64,000 nucleotides of DNA, taken from Gnetum montanum. Taxonomy: Eukaryota > Streptophyta > Gnetopsida > Gnetales > Gnetaceae. The stretch lies in the NCBI GenBank assembly GCA_015680685.1, contig MNCI01004089.1:101021-165020 (forward strand), given 5' to 3'. The translations under genes and the position numbers were made by a program. The first letter of the stretch is position 1; the number at the start of each line of letters is the position of its first letter. Below, piece after piece: positions 37,311-49,739 of the stretch. The notes beneath the pieces are model-generated. The model did not search any database. It was not told where the DNA came from and was given only the letters and a program-made list of their open reading frames with translations.

Positions 37311-37459
37311 TTTCTAGGGAAGATGACTTACCTTTATCTAGTCGGTCACGACATGTGTGAGCATGACCATCTCGATGTTGGAGTGTGGTTGGCTTGAAGG
37401 CTGCTCTAATGATGGAACAGTGGAGATGCTTGGAGGTTCAGAGGCACTGGCCACAGGTG

Positions 37460-39832
37460 TATGTTAGGGCATGTTTAGATTATTAGGCTAGAAAAAGGAA
37501 CATTTTCGTGGCTTGGGTTTTGGTCCACTCGGCTGAGGTGCCAGTTGTAGGTTAACATTCCTTGTAGCATTTCGTTGCTGCAGCTATACTGGTATCTTTC
37601 CCTACATAAGTGGAGTAGGTGGCAGCTGAATGGGATGTTGTGGAGAAGGAGTGGCAAGAGAAGGTGATGGAGGGTAGAAGAGATGTGGGTTTTCCCCCTT
37701 GGGTGATGGCGATTGTGGTCGAAAATATTTTGGGGGGTGGTAATAACTTTGAAAGGTTGCACAACTGGAAGAGTCTCATGGAGAGACCAGCTACTGAACA
37801 TAGTACCCATACGGATCTAGCTATTTTCAAGGGTACTACTACCTTGGAGGTGGTATCACCCACACTTGTGGGTGCTGCTACTACTAAAAGTATTCATAGG
37901 GTTGTGGTGGCGCTCCACTTGGATAGTATCCTTACTGTTGGTATAACTACCTTGGGTTACCTTGTGGGTAAGGCAACCTTTGGGGTGTTTGCCTCTTCGC
38001 CAAGCGAGGATTCAATGCATACACCCCAGAGTCTTGAAGATGTGACAGCACAGGGCAACATTCCTTAGGATGTTCATATTGGCATATGCCACATTCATTA
38101 TCCTCCTCGGTGTCAGATTCTGCAACCTACTCTACTACAGCAACTTTGCCCTATATTGGGCACATTCAGCTTCCTTCTTCCTACGTTGATCGCGATCATT
38201 ACCTTGTTCTCTGGACTCTTCTACAATTTTTAGCAAACTTTGGAATTTTTTGTCCAAAGAGTCCCACATCTTATCAACATTTTTCAAAATTTTAAATGCA
38301 AACTTTTGCAATGGCAAGGTTTTTTAGTTCACCACTGCTTCCAGTGGTGAGTCCTCCCCATCTTCGCAAAATCGGACTTCCCTTTTTCTGAGGGAAGGAT
38401 CTCGTTTGAATTCTTCTGCACTCTCCTTCTTTCTAAGTTTGCCTTCCTCCTTGGCCACATGCTCAATGAGGCGCTGCAATTGATGGGTCCTTAGCTTCGA
38501 CAGTCATCCTTGGGTGTACATGCCAAGGGTCTTTCACATTTCAAAATAGAGCCCATCAATGATGTGGTGAAGCTGTGCCTGCTGAGAGTAGCCATGACCA
38601 AGGCACCGATGAAGTAGTGAATAGTATCTGCTCATGGCTACATCCAATGGTTCATAATTACCTTGTTTCCACCCTTGGATCTGACATCTCAGGTTTGTCA
38701 CTCTAGAGTATGTTTGATACTTGTCATTGAAAATATCAAGCATTGTACTCCATATTCTGATTGATTCCAGTTCCAAGGATTGGTACCAGTTTTCTGCTTC
38801 CTTGATAGGTGTGTGAGGGAATAGCTTCAGCTTCTACCAATCATTATCAATGTTTTGCAGGGTGTAGGCATCATGGAATTCCTGCAGGTGAGTTTGTGGA
38901 TCACAGTTGTATCCCCCTTCAAATTTGGGAATGTTTTTCATATCGATGTACTTGATTCGGCTATCCTTTACGTGCCTACTAGGGATCTAAACTACCTTGG
39001 CAATCTGGAGCATGCTCCGAGTAGCCAACAACGGCTCATTTGAATCATAGTCCTGCTAAGGGCCATGATGTCTATGATGATTCTGGCTATCCCTCCTTTA
39101 ATGCCAGCGAGCATCGTGCGATTGATCATGCATTTTCTCACGTTTTCCCTTTCGATTCTTTTGACCATCATCCTTTTTCTCCTTTCTACCCTGGTTATGA
39201 TCAAAGCTTGAATTGGATGAAGGTATAGGAGAGCAAGAGGATGAAGAAGAAGGAGGAGAGTTGCCACCGCTCCGATGTCGATCTTCCCCTCTACCCTAAT
39301 GATGGCCTCGATCATCCTGCCCATCCTTGCTACGTGATCCTCCAGCCCCTTGAGGATCTTGGTCACTTGGAGGCTTATTCTAAATGATAGACTAAAGGAT
39401 CTGCTGCCCCAAGGGAAGTTCGGCCGAATGGGAATCATGAAAGATGGGATCTCCATCGTCCTACAGCCCTTGCGAGAATAAGGGGTTACTGAATTGTTTT
39501 CCCTTTAGGTGTTCATATCTTTCCACCTGCTACTGGTCTCGTGCTCATTGAGCCTCAGTGGGATGATAGTCCCGGTAGTCATGGTCTTCCATGATGTACT
39601 CCACTCCATGGTCTTGGATGCCTAGTCTACCAAGATTGTGGAATAGCATTACAAGAGCTGATCGATCGGGTGGTAGTATGATGTTGGCCTCCATGTCCTG
39701 CCATCGTAGATGCTCATCCTGATGTAGGATGAATGTGAAGTTAAGGACATATTCATCAGGATGCGTGTATACCACCTGACATTCTTGTGGCACCAGTGGG
39801 TTGGATACATCTCGCCTATGAGAAGAATTCAT
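37460..39832 (-). pseudogene. gag (copy II)
   Basis: ATG at 39832 (MNSSHRRDVSNP). An N-terminal domain runs to about 39560, followed by an acidic Ser/Arg/Asp low-complexity spacer, then the capsid-like core at 38534-38776 (RIWSTMLDIFNDKY, GYSQQAQLHHIIDGL). Next come a Lys/Glu helix (38317-38135), a zinc knuckle CGICQYEHPKEC (CX2CX3HX3C) near 38058-38098, and a Tyr/Pro/Gly-rich tail. Gag lies in a different minus frame from Pol, either a decay shift or a recoding site. Confidence 0.8.
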
Positions 39833-39978
39833 ATTGGATGGTAGATGATCAATTTAATCAATGTACCTTATGTTTACTTTAATCTGCCTAGCGTGTGTAA
39901 ATGTTACTATCCTGGGTCCGTTCCAATGATGTGTATGATAATTTTACTAAGGTTAGATGACGCATGTAAGACTAACAG

Positions 39979-39996
39979 TCCCCGACAATAGTGCCA
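39979..39996 (-). other. Primer-binding site of copy II
   Basis: Minus strand TGGCACTATTGTCGGGGA, one base inside the LTR and close to a tRNA-Asp complement. Confidence 0.7.
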
Positions 39997-39997
39997 A

Positions 39998-40906
39998 TGA
40001 TGAGCGGCTAGGTACCCCTACGCCCAACCGTGCGAATCATGGGCGTTCACATGCAACTTGATCAAATTCCACAAATTGTAAGCACTTAATATACACCAGA
40101 CCTCTAACTAGTAAAACCCTTTGTTAGAACGATTGTTGTCTTCTCAACCTCACTTGTGAGTATCTAGTGGCAATGGTTAAGTGAGATTGAGGCAACTAAT
40201 TTTTATAGTTTTTACTTTATCTTTTGGCATCTAATTAAGGTATGGAAGGTAAAGAATGAACTATTATCTAATCTATAATTATCCTAGTTTGTATTCTAAC
40301 TAATCCTAGCATAAGTATCTAATCCCATCTTCTGAGCACGTTCTGAGTATCCCCTAAACACTACTGGGCTACTAGACGTTAAGCATCACAAGGTTACCAA
40401 GTGTTGGGTTTGCATTCAAAATGGTCGTACTTATGGCCTTTACGAACCATAATGGAGTGATAGCAATTAAAATAACAATAACAGGAACATATTAAATTAT
40501 TGAATGCATTAAATGACTAGGTCCAAAATGTTGCAAGGAATGCTTGAAGAGTTTGTCTTTATTGCCATCATGACAATGGGGTTAGATACATCAACGCTCG
40601 AATAAAGAGCCGGTAACTTTTCTTACATCTACTGTGGGCACTTGGAAAATATTCTATCTCCTACAGGAACAAACTGCAAGAGCTTTGCTACAAATGACTG
40701 AAAGATGCTGCAATGAGGTGGAAGGCCCTCTTATTTATAGGCCAAAATAGGTGCTGCATAAACGGGGCCACGTCGATGCATGGAAGGATGCATTAATGGG
40801 GCTACATCAACAAGGCTGCGTATATGGGGCTGCATCAACGCAACCACATATACAAGGTTCCATATACATGGCTCAGTAGACGCAACGACCATTAAACACT
40901 TCATCA
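39998..40906 (-). repeat. LTR shared by copy II (5') and copy III (3')
   Basis: 909 bp from TGATGAGCGG to CACTTCATCA. On its low side it abuts the copy II primer site. On its high side it abuts the end of the copy III third ORF. No second LTR or duplication separates the two elements, so one LTR serves both. Confidence 0.85.
40732..40739 (-). promoter_or_regulatory. TATA box of the shared LTR II/III
   Basis: Minus TATAAATA. A GGCCCCGTTTATGCAGCACC-like box lies just upstream and also occurs upstream of the internal TATA at 32071. Confidence 0.65.
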
Positions 40907-41009
40907 ACTAGGTAGCAAATTATTTGCATTCAATGTTAAATGCTTTTATTATATCCTTCAAATCCCAGTAATCATTCATCCTTTTTGCTAGGTTCTCAAC
41001 AATTGATCA

Positions 41010-43479
41010 TTGATCTGTGAATCATGCTTTGAGAACTTTGAGTTTAGCATTTGTAGTCTCAAGCTTCTGCTTAATGTATTTATGATGCTTGAACTCTACC
41101 TTGTATAGAAAATACGAGCTGACCACTTGTTTCTCTAACTCTAACCGTGGTTGTTTAGCAATTAGCATAGTCAAGTTCGCATAGCAGAGATTTTCCAACT
41201 CCATGTACTCTATCATTTCTTCTATTTGCAACTCCTTTAGGCATATCTCTCCTTTTTTGTGGTCATCACTCCCATTAATGATGGGCTGACAAACTTCTTT
41301 TCCTTGTTGGAGTTGCTAGAGAGCTTCATTTATTTTCACCTTCACCATTTGGATGTGCTTCTCATTGACTTCCTTTTGTAGGCCAACCTAGTCTCTATAG
41401 TGATTTTTGACTCTTTCAAATTTTAAAGCTTCATTCTTCTAGGAAACAAGCTCGATAGCATATTTCTGGTGCAAGGCACAAACTTCCTTCATTAATAGAT
41501 TCTAATTCTCTATGGTCAATTTTCTTAATTCTATATTCACCCTAGCTAGCTTCTCTTACTATTGATGAATAAATTCTTTCATTTTTTCCTTTTGAGCATT
41601 AACATTGCACAAGAGATGTGCTATCAACATTTTATTCTCCTTATGCATTTGAGCCAAGTTCTTTTGAATTGAATACATCTTTGCTTCTGCTATGGACTAG
41701 TTGAAGATGGGCCATCATTGCCTCTTCCTTAGCCTCTGTAAATTATTCTTGAAGCTATTGGACATCTTTATCTTTGATTATTATTAGGTAAAGGAGTGTA
41801 GAATTAGTAAGGTAGGCACATAATTTGGCAACCTCTGCAGCCAAGCTTTGATTTTATGCTTGAGCCATTTTTAATTACCCCTAAAAAATGATGCATTTGC
41901 CCTTTGCATCTAGCAGCTCCAACTGGACTATGATGATGTTGTTCAAAAAATTGAAGATATATAGAATTGGTTGCTCTGTCCCCATTAGTTGATCTAGCAA
42001 TTCTTCATGCTAGGTTGCATTTAATTTTTCATTGAACATGCCTGTGAATGTCTACACATCTTGAAGTGCATATATGTCTAATACAGATGTCATAAGTGCA
42101 TTGAGTGCTTTAGTGACATAGTCAGCCACTACTTCAGCCATGGTCTCTTGCCCTTGGTATTGCATCATGAGTACAATGGCCCCTTTACCTTTCTCTAAAT
42201 ACACCAAAAAGGAGGCAGCATTCCCAGAGATTGTTGGGAATAAATGGTGTTGTGATAATGACATTTTCACCTATCAAGCATTAGAATCAAACCTCATGGG
42301 AAATATGTTCTTTGGGTAGAGAATATTGATCCATCCCTTTCCATCTAAGTGATTGTTCGAGCCACCTTATTAAGGTGACTCATTGTTGGTCAGTACATAG
42401 ATGGATTTGCATTACTCATCCCTACATGATGCTCTTGCTCACACAAAATCTTCTCTTGCATTTTGTGCAAGCACTCAATGGTTGCACGGGCCTCTGATGT
42501 TGTTTCTTGAGTAGGCAGTGGTGGTGGCAGTTTCTCCTCTTGAGTTGTAGTCAGTGTCTTTTCCTTCATGATTTTGGACCATGAGGCCAAAGGAGCATGT
42601 CTGATTGTATTGTTGGCATAGTGAATGATTCCTGCCCTTTTATAGAGTTTCTGAATGAGGCACAGAAAGGGTAGGGTTTTTCTTCAATGTTTATTTTCCT
42701 TAAAGAATTTTTCAATCTCTAAATATATTAGTTGTGGAAGGTTTACAAGAAATATCTCACTTAGAGTATCACATGCTTAGGTGGAAAAGGCACTCACCTT
42801 GCTGGGCCTCACTATTGGATTGAGGGGATAGGCCACAATTTTGAAATATATACATCCCACCGATGTGAGTGCACTATACCCCTTACGGTTGACCCTATAA
42901 CACCATTGAGTCCAATCATTTTTGGCCTTAGAATCATCCTTTGTTAATAACTCCACCAACTATGTCCCAAAGTCAAGTAACCCTAGTGCCTATGTAATAG
43001 CCTTAGTTAAGTAGGAGACCTAAATATCCTTGATTCTAACTTTGGACCCTATCCTTCTATTATTCTAGAAGAGATATGTCTCTCCCATGTACCATTTCCC
43101 ATTGGATGCGATGATTAGACACATGAGAGAGGTTTGTAGTTATGTTTTGATGTTCATTGAAGCATTCTCTAGGAATGGCTTAAAGTTTATTTCTTGAAGA
43201 ACTGATTGTTGAATATCTTGGGACCTGATGATGTTAAGGTAGGCTTGAGTAAAAGTAACTTCAAGCCTTAATGTGGGTATCTTCACTTCTCCTTTCTATG
43301 ATTGCTTTGTTGGAACTTTTTCTTTTTGGAATCTGTCAAACAGATTCCACTTCAGGCTCCTCATGAAGCAGTCCCATTGCATGGGTTGCCTCTAGCGGTT
43401 CTTGGGTTTGTTCTTGTTGGCTCCTTCTAGATTTGGGTTGTTTCTCTTCTTCTTGTGGATGCTTCGATCTTGGTGCCAT
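41010..43479 (-). pseudogene. Third ORF after pol: long coiled-coil protein (copy III)
   Basis: Minus ATG at 43479 (MAPRSKHPQEEEKQPKSRR) is preceded by TTATAG, a possible splice acceptor. The N-terminal domain matches copy II (GETYLF, KVRIKDI), then WTQWCYRVNRKGYSALTSVG (42777-42959). A spacer with a PPPLPT stretch follows (about 42530), then long Leu/Glu/Lys helices: LEKLxK-type heptads at about 41500-41900 and ELENLCYANLTMLIAKQP at 41231-41022. Length is about 820 codons with stops and at least two frameshifts. Its position matches the env-like ORF of Athila, but no signal peptide or clear membrane segment was seen. Confidence 0.6.
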
Positions 43480-45593
43480 CTATAATCATAATAAGACCAT
43501 GGGTTAGCAATCGTTGTGCAACATGAAGTAATTAGGATACCTTTTTATCTCTTTAGGATAGTTACACTTGGCTAAGTTGTGATTATGGCTAATTTAATTA
43601 TTCTAATCATTATTTTATTTATGCGTTATTGTTAATAAATCATCCTCAAGATTGTTGGAAGGGTTAACTTTCGAAGAAAATTGATGTTTGTATATTCTTA
43701 AGGTTATTAACCCTTTGGGGGAGTTAGAAAGATTTTCAAGAAATTTCATCGACAACCTTAAGGTTTGCTATCCCCATGATAAAGAGCTTACCTCTAGTAA
43801 CTATAGGATAGAAGAACAGAGTGATTTTGACAAAAAAAATAGAAAGTTAAGGGCTTTGGAAGGTTTTAGGCTCTAAAAAATGGCAAAAAATCCCCATGTG
43901 TTATGAGGAAAATGTCAAAAAATTTCTAAGTTTACAGTGGTATATATAAGGTTTTGGGATGCATTAACAAGGCCTCATTAATGTAGCTATTGATCACTAT
44001 AGATGACCATTGACTTTGGTCAAACTTGCAAAATATGAAGAGTTTGTGAATGAAATTGGGGTCAAATAAAATCTCAAAGGCCAAGAATAGTATGAAAACA
44101 TGAGAAGAGGGTGTTGGAGCTCATAAATCTGGAAAAATGGAGAAAAATGATTTGGGGGATGAATGAAATAAAAGGTTGAGGAGCACTAAGTGGAACACAT
44201 AGTGGAATATGTGAAAGATAGGATTGTAGGAATGTCTAAGGTAAGGAACCCAACTAACCAAATTAAGAGCTATGCAAGTGGTTCCTTCCCATAGCAGGCT
44301 CATGCCCTTGTTGCTCTCGCATAACCTTAACTAAGGAGTCCATGGGCCCTATAGTTGATTAATGGTCATGAAAAGTTAAGGACCAACTAAAAAGTATCTA
44401 TCCATGAATTCAAATGCGTTAGACCAAGACATAGAGCATAACATAGAACCTGGTAGTGAGGTGAGTTATGACAGCATGGATGGATGATGGAGAAGGTGGA
44501 ATAAAATTTTGAATTGAGGTCATAAGAAGTGCCTTGTGAAATTTGTGTTTAAAATGACTTGAGAAGATCCATCCTTTGTCCAAACCAAAACTAGCCACCT
44601 TCAATGACTTTGCATCACCGCTCTAAGACTGGTCCACCTACATAAGACATGAGAGTGCATCCACAAAACAACCACCATTCTATAAAGAGAGAGAAAAAGA
44701 GGACTAGGAAATGAGGGAGGACCTTAGTTAGAGGGGATGTTTAGGCATGGGTGTATGTCTTTCTAGTCCCATAACCAGTGCTTGTAGCCCATTTATTTGT
44801 CTAAGGGGTATGCTTTAAATTCCCATCATGTTTTTTTTTTAATTTTTGGATGGGAACCACACCATGCAAAGACTTATTCATTTATTGTGTTTAAGGGGTG
44901 TGCTTGGAATTCCCATCTTTTTTTTTTGAGTTTTTGGATGGAAACCACACCATGCAAAGACTTTATTTGACTTCCTATTAGTGGTTGGAATGGAATGGTA
45001 AGAAGTCCATGAAAAACACTCAAGCGCTCAAGTAGGTAGAAGAGTACAAAGAGTATTAAGTCCCCTTGAAGTCACACTATTTACAAACCTTTAAATCTTT
45101 CCTAATTTTGAAACAACCAAGGTCACTGATTAATTACAAGTTTCTTTAATGGAAGGGACCCCAAATTCCTAGAATAAGAAAAACCATAAAGTTGATTGAA
45201 TGGGTAGATGATGTGGACTCACTACTTGTTCCATGAAAAATAAATCATGTCATAGTCATTAGACATTAGAATTCAAAAATAGAAACTAGACAATGACAAT
45301 CACAACAGTAAGCACAAACCATCATTAGTAAACAACAATAGTGACACTATGTCCTGTGGCAATAAAGCACTTTTATTAGCAAAAATGATGAAACGTCACA
45401 CTTAAGTAAAATAAATAAAATATACAAGAAAGTGTAAAATAATTAGGAAATATCCAAAAGTATTAAAGATGGTATAAAATTAGAAAAATATGAAATCAAA
45501 AATTTGTAAAATAAATAATTTGTTAAAATTGAAAATGTGGAAAACAAAAAGTAGAAAAACTGGGAAGCCATATGGATTGTTAGAATGGATGAC
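43480..45593 (-). promoter_or_regulatory. Promoter-like segment between pol and third ORF (copy III)
   Basis: Homologous to 31636-33673. Minus CTTATATATA (43950-43941) follows a GGCCTTGTTAATGCATCC box. A duplicated module near 44800-44965 (AAGGGGTGTGCTTGGAATTC and a following CCACACCATGCAAAGAC) matches the one in copy II. It is A/T-rich with no domain. Interpretation as for copy II: internal promoter or LTR of a second family. Confidence 0.5.
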
Positions 45594-45606
45594 CATATCC
45601 CCCATG
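45594..45606 (-). other. Polypurine-like tract after integrase (copy III)
   Basis: Minus CATGGGGGATATG, weaker than in copies II and IV but at the same place. Confidence 0.4.
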
Positions 45607-46891
45607 AATGAGTTGGAAGAAGAAGATCCAAAAAAATGGAACATGGTTGTCCATCCGTGGAGGTCATGGTTGCACTGACCTGTCTTGGTTTGAGGAAAGG
45701 TTTTACTTGTTGAATGTTGACAAACTACTTTTTATTTGGGCTTTCAAGCTTGTAAATCAACATGGCCCTAGAGGGAAATGTTTGATTAATTATATAAAGT
45801 CCCTCCCAAAATTTTTGAAAATTTTCCTTCTAAGGTACATGTGTGGGGTTCTAATAGAGGACATTATCTCCTAGTTGAAGTTTTACATTTTGTATTCTTA
45901 GGTCATGACATTGCTTGTTGAATGCCTTGTGCACCTCATTCAAAGATAGGGCCACTAATCATCTTTCATCTAGCACATTTAGGTTGATTAATATTTTTTT
46001 CTATGCTAAAATTAGGTCAAGATCTAGGTCACAGACTGTTGAGAGTGTATAGAGCTTGGACTGGATTAGGAGCATTGGAAGTTTTCCATACACTAACTCA
46101 TAGGGAGAGTAGCCAATAGGGAGTTTCCATGTTAAGCGAGAGGCCTAGAGGACATTGTTGAGTTTAGTGCTCTAATATCTCCTATATTTGCTTATGGTTC
46201 TTGTTAAGATCTTTGCGATCTCCTGATTAGTTACCTCTACTTGAACATTGGCTTGGGGATGGTAGGGTGTTGTTAATTTATGTTCAACCTCCAACTGTTG
46301 CATCAATTTTCTAAAAGTGGAACCTATAAAATGAGTTTAATTATAAAAAATTAGTGAATATGGCATCCTAAACCTATTTACAATATTTTGTTATATAAAT
46401 CTAGCAGTAGTGTATGATGTACAATTAGTAATGGCTACTACTTTTACCCATTTTGTGTAGTAGTCAACTACTATAATAATATATGCCTTTTCTTTGGACA
46501 TGGATGCGATGGGATCCATGAAGTCAATGCCTCATATGTCAAAAGGCTCCAATGGTTGAATCCACTATTGATGACCTTCCATGCAAGCAGTCATCCCACC
46601 ATCTCGTTGACAATGTTCACAAGATTTGACAAACTGGTGGACATCCTTGAAGAGTGTAGGCCAATAGTATCTTGCCATAAGAATTTTTATGGCCATGCAT
46701 CTCCGTACATAGTGGTCTCCATAAGGCCCTTCATAAGCATCTTGGAAAATGCACAATTGATCTTCATGAGGGACACACCAATGAATCAAGCCATCAATGC
46801 ACATCTTGTAAAGGTGTCCATTGATTTCCATAAAATATTTGGCTCGATGAAGAAATTGTTGCTTCTTTCTGAAGTCAAAATATTGTGGCAT
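45607..46891 (-). pseudogene. Integrase (copy III)
   Basis: The finger region at 46565-46891 reads YMEINGHLYKM-like sequence, YEGPYGDHYVRR and SCEHCQRDGG; its first His/Cys spacing resembles copy II. The core (46300-46560) and C-terminal VYGK-type part (about 46060-46110) carry many stops. One catalytic region (ISDNGTHF in copy II) is badly damaged near 46345. Confidence 0.7.
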
Positions 46892-46894
46892 CTC

Positions 46895-47395
46895 CTAAGT
46901 AAGAAGATAGGTGAGGATGCCATTATACAATGTTGTTTTTATGGGCGTTTGGTCATTTATTACTTCTATAAAGAGGAGTTTGTCTAAAAAGTGATTAGAG
47001 AGTAGGCTCTCCTCCTCTTTATTATCCGATCTTAAGTGAGAGAGGTAGGTTCCTTTATAATCTACCATTGTGAGATAAAATTTATGCAAGATCACAAGAC
47101 ACTGTATGATACAAGGGCTAACCATTGGCTTATTCATGAGGAAGTAGATTACACTATGGTCCATGTGCACAAATACTTTGTAGCCAAGAACATAGTACCT
47201 AAACTTTTCTAGAGCATACACCACGACCATTAGTTCTTTTTCTATGGTCGTGTAATTTAATTATGCTTTCATAATGCTTTGTCTTGTACAATGGATGTAG
47301 TATGGGTGTTTCGTATTGCCCATCTATGTAACCACTACTCCCAATGCATAGTTAAATGCATCTATCATGATGTGGAAGGGTCTAGACCAGTCTAG
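46895..47395 (-). pseudogene. RNase H and linker (copy III)
   Basis: The clean frame 46895-47230 reads MVVVYALEKFRYYVLGYKVF, HMDHSVIYFLMNKP and a shortened linker. A deletion relative to copy II removes part of the VDQKGTENMVDDHLS segment (reads VDYKGTYLSHL). Confidence 0.75.
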
Positions 47396-48520
47396 TGCTC
47401 ATAAGATTGGTGTTTATATGAGTTTCTCCTTTAACCATTGGAATGCATGTTCACATTCATTGGTCCAAATGAAAGGTGCATCTTTCTTTGTAAGCTCTAC
47501 CAATAGTTTTGTGATCTTAGAAAAATTCTCTATGAATTACCGGTAGTAGCCAGTGTGTCCAAGAAATGATTGAACATCTTTAATTATTTTTGGTTGGTGG
47601 GTTATTCCTTGGATGACCGTTGCTTTTTCTAGGTCTACCTCAATAACGTTTTGTGAAATTTGGTGCCCTAGTATAATGCCTTCTTGGACCATGAGATGGC
47701 TCTTTTACCAATTGAGTCATAGGTTTATTTTAACACATCTCTTTAATACTTGCTCAAGGTGGTCCAAGGCTTGCTCAAATGTAGCTCCATAGGTGGAAAA
47801 GCCATTTATGAATACTTCCACACCACTATTGATCTACTATTGGAAGATACTCAGGACTAGGTGCTAAAATGTTGTAGGGGAATTGCATAAACTGAATGAC
47901 ATCTTACAATATGTAAAAGTCCCCAAGGGACTCATGAATGTTGTCTTGGCCTAATCTTTTGGTGTAATTTGGATTCGGTTATAGCCACTATAACCATCCA
48001 AGAATTTATAATAAAAATGCTCAGATATGATGTCCAACACTTGATCCATAAATGACAATGGAAAATGATCTTTAAACATTATCATATTCAACAACATGAA
48101 GTCGATGTAGACTCACTACTTGCCACCTTTCTTTGGCACAATTACAAGTGAGCTAACCCACTTGCTATTCACAATGGGATAGATGAATCCTACCTTGAGG
48201 AGTTGTTCAATTTCTTCCTTGATGATCTACCTTAATTTGGGATTCAGCTAACTCTACGGCTACCTTTTGGGCTTCATGGCCGAGTTGGTGTAAATGCAAT
48301 GTTGGCATATCCTTGGATCGATTCTTGTTAATTCAAGATATGACCAAGTAAAGGATATTGACCATTTTGTAACCACCTTTAATAGCTTTTTTCTTTTGTT
48401 TAGGAGCAAGTTTGGCATTAATTATGACTAGCTTACCATTGTTTAAAAATGCATATTCCATGTTGGTCGGTAAAGTTTTTAGCTCTAGGGGATCTTGCTT
48501 GAAGTGATCAGGTATTTTCA
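47395..48520 (-). pseudogene. Reverse transcriptase, catalytic Asp pair lost (copy III)
   Basis: It follows copy II motif by motif. At about 47805-47830, however, the catalytic MDDF box reads INGF: both aspartates are replaced by changes that are G-to-A or A-to-G on the coding strand. Many stops. The short frame 48333-48521 is the linker before RT. Confidence 0.7.
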
Positions 48521-48759
48521 ACTCTCCCCAATAGGTATCATCATCTTAATTAGAGAGTTGAGGATGAACTTATTCAAGTTTATCCATGCCTTTAATATAA
48601 GCACATGTTAGGCTCTTAGTTGGTTCCATGCATAATGTGCTATTATTTGAGTTAACTCTTAGCCACTGGGTGCCCTCCTGTTTTGTGGTTACTATGTACA
48701 GACACCTTTGAATATTGATTTCTTATGCATACTAATTGCATGCTTTAATGTGTGTACTT

Positions 48760-49270
48760 TTGGTGGATCAAATCCTTTGCACAAAATTGCACCCATTATC
48801 ACTATACTGGATGCATGGAATATGCTTCTTCTCTATCTTACCTAATTCATTTTCTTTGGACATTTCTAGAGAGAGATCCCTTATGCCCATAGGTGCATCA
48901 ACTATGCTTAACCAAGCTCTTCCCATAATGATGGGGAAGTCACTTTTGTAGTTTTCAACCTTGATCACCAGAAAATCAACAAGATAGGAGCACCCACAAA
49001 CTGTGGTTACAATGTCCTCTACTAATCCTAGAGGGATAGTAATTGAATGATTTGCCAATTCTAGATGGATGTTGCTCTTCTTGAGAGGTGGTAGGTTCTA
49101 GGCCTTGTACATGTAATGGGAGATGATATTACCTTTAGAACTAGAGTCAAGAAGAGCCTTACATGGCTCATAACCAATAATCTATAGGTAAATGAGTGGA
49201 CTTCCTAGGTTAGATCTTTTCGTGAAAAGATTGCTAGCCTTGATCTAGTTGGAAATAACATGAGTTAGCA
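48760..49270 (-). pseudogene. Aspartic protease (copy III)
   Basis: Frame 48768-49058 reads MANHSITIPLGLVEDIVTT, then FPIIMGRAWLSIVDA and a KIEKKHIPCIQYSD linker, matching copy II. The DxG strand lies in decayed sequence at about 49130-49160. Confidence 0.75.
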
Positions 49271-49739
49271 TGACAGTGCAAATCTGAGATGGTAGTTGGT
49301 TTGAAGGATACCTGAAGGTATTCGATGTAGAGGATGAAGGTATTGGAGATGCAGGATGATTAGCTGTACTAGGTTGTGAGGGTTGGAGAGGAATGCTAGG
49401 TTAGAAGAAGGATCTTTTTCTAGATCAATTTTCTAAACCACATGGTTGGACAGCTAGTTGTGAATGTACAACCCTCATAGCCTTTCATTGTTGCGACTAT
49501 GGAAGAATCTCACCCTACATGGATGAAGCAGAAGGTAACTAGGTTGAAGGTGGAGGTGTATGTACAAATGAATGTGGAGGGTGGTATGGATATGGGTTTT
49601 CCCCTCAACTAGATGGTGAATGTATTCAATGGTACTCTGGAGGGTAATAGTAATGCCGAAATGAGGTATAACTTGCAGAACTTCTTGGAGAGATGGGTTG
49701 CTGAACATAGTACTTGTATGGATCTAGTTTCCTAAAAGG

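Larger units (their letters stand above)
31290..40906 (-). mobile_element. Athila-like copy II (best preserved pol)
   Basis: Minus order: LTR 39998-40906 (shared with copy III), primer site, gag (39832 to ~37460), protease, RT, RNase H and integrase (to ~33690), polypurine-like tract (33674-33686), promoter-like segment, then the start of a third ORF (31635), truncated near 31290 against T2. All pol pieces sit in one minus frame, broken mainly by TAG/TGA/TAA. Protease, RT (MDDF) and integrase (D, D, E) signatures are all visible. Confidence 0.88.

Noticed and set aside
37619-38068. 149-codon plus-strand frame
   Set aside because: Antisense shadow of the Pro/Tyr/Gly-rich tail of copy II gag; equivalent shadows occur at 5414-5695 and 49751-49939.
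38992-39456. 154-codon minus-strand frame
   Set aside because: Out of frame with flanking gag pieces; the gag frame here gives the acidic spacer seen in the other copies.
43480-43500. Primer-binding site TGGCACC just before the third ORF, making it the gag of a second family
   Set aside because: The match is limited to seven bases that also encode the ATG-GCA-CC start, and the bases beyond differ between copies II and III; kept only as an alternative.
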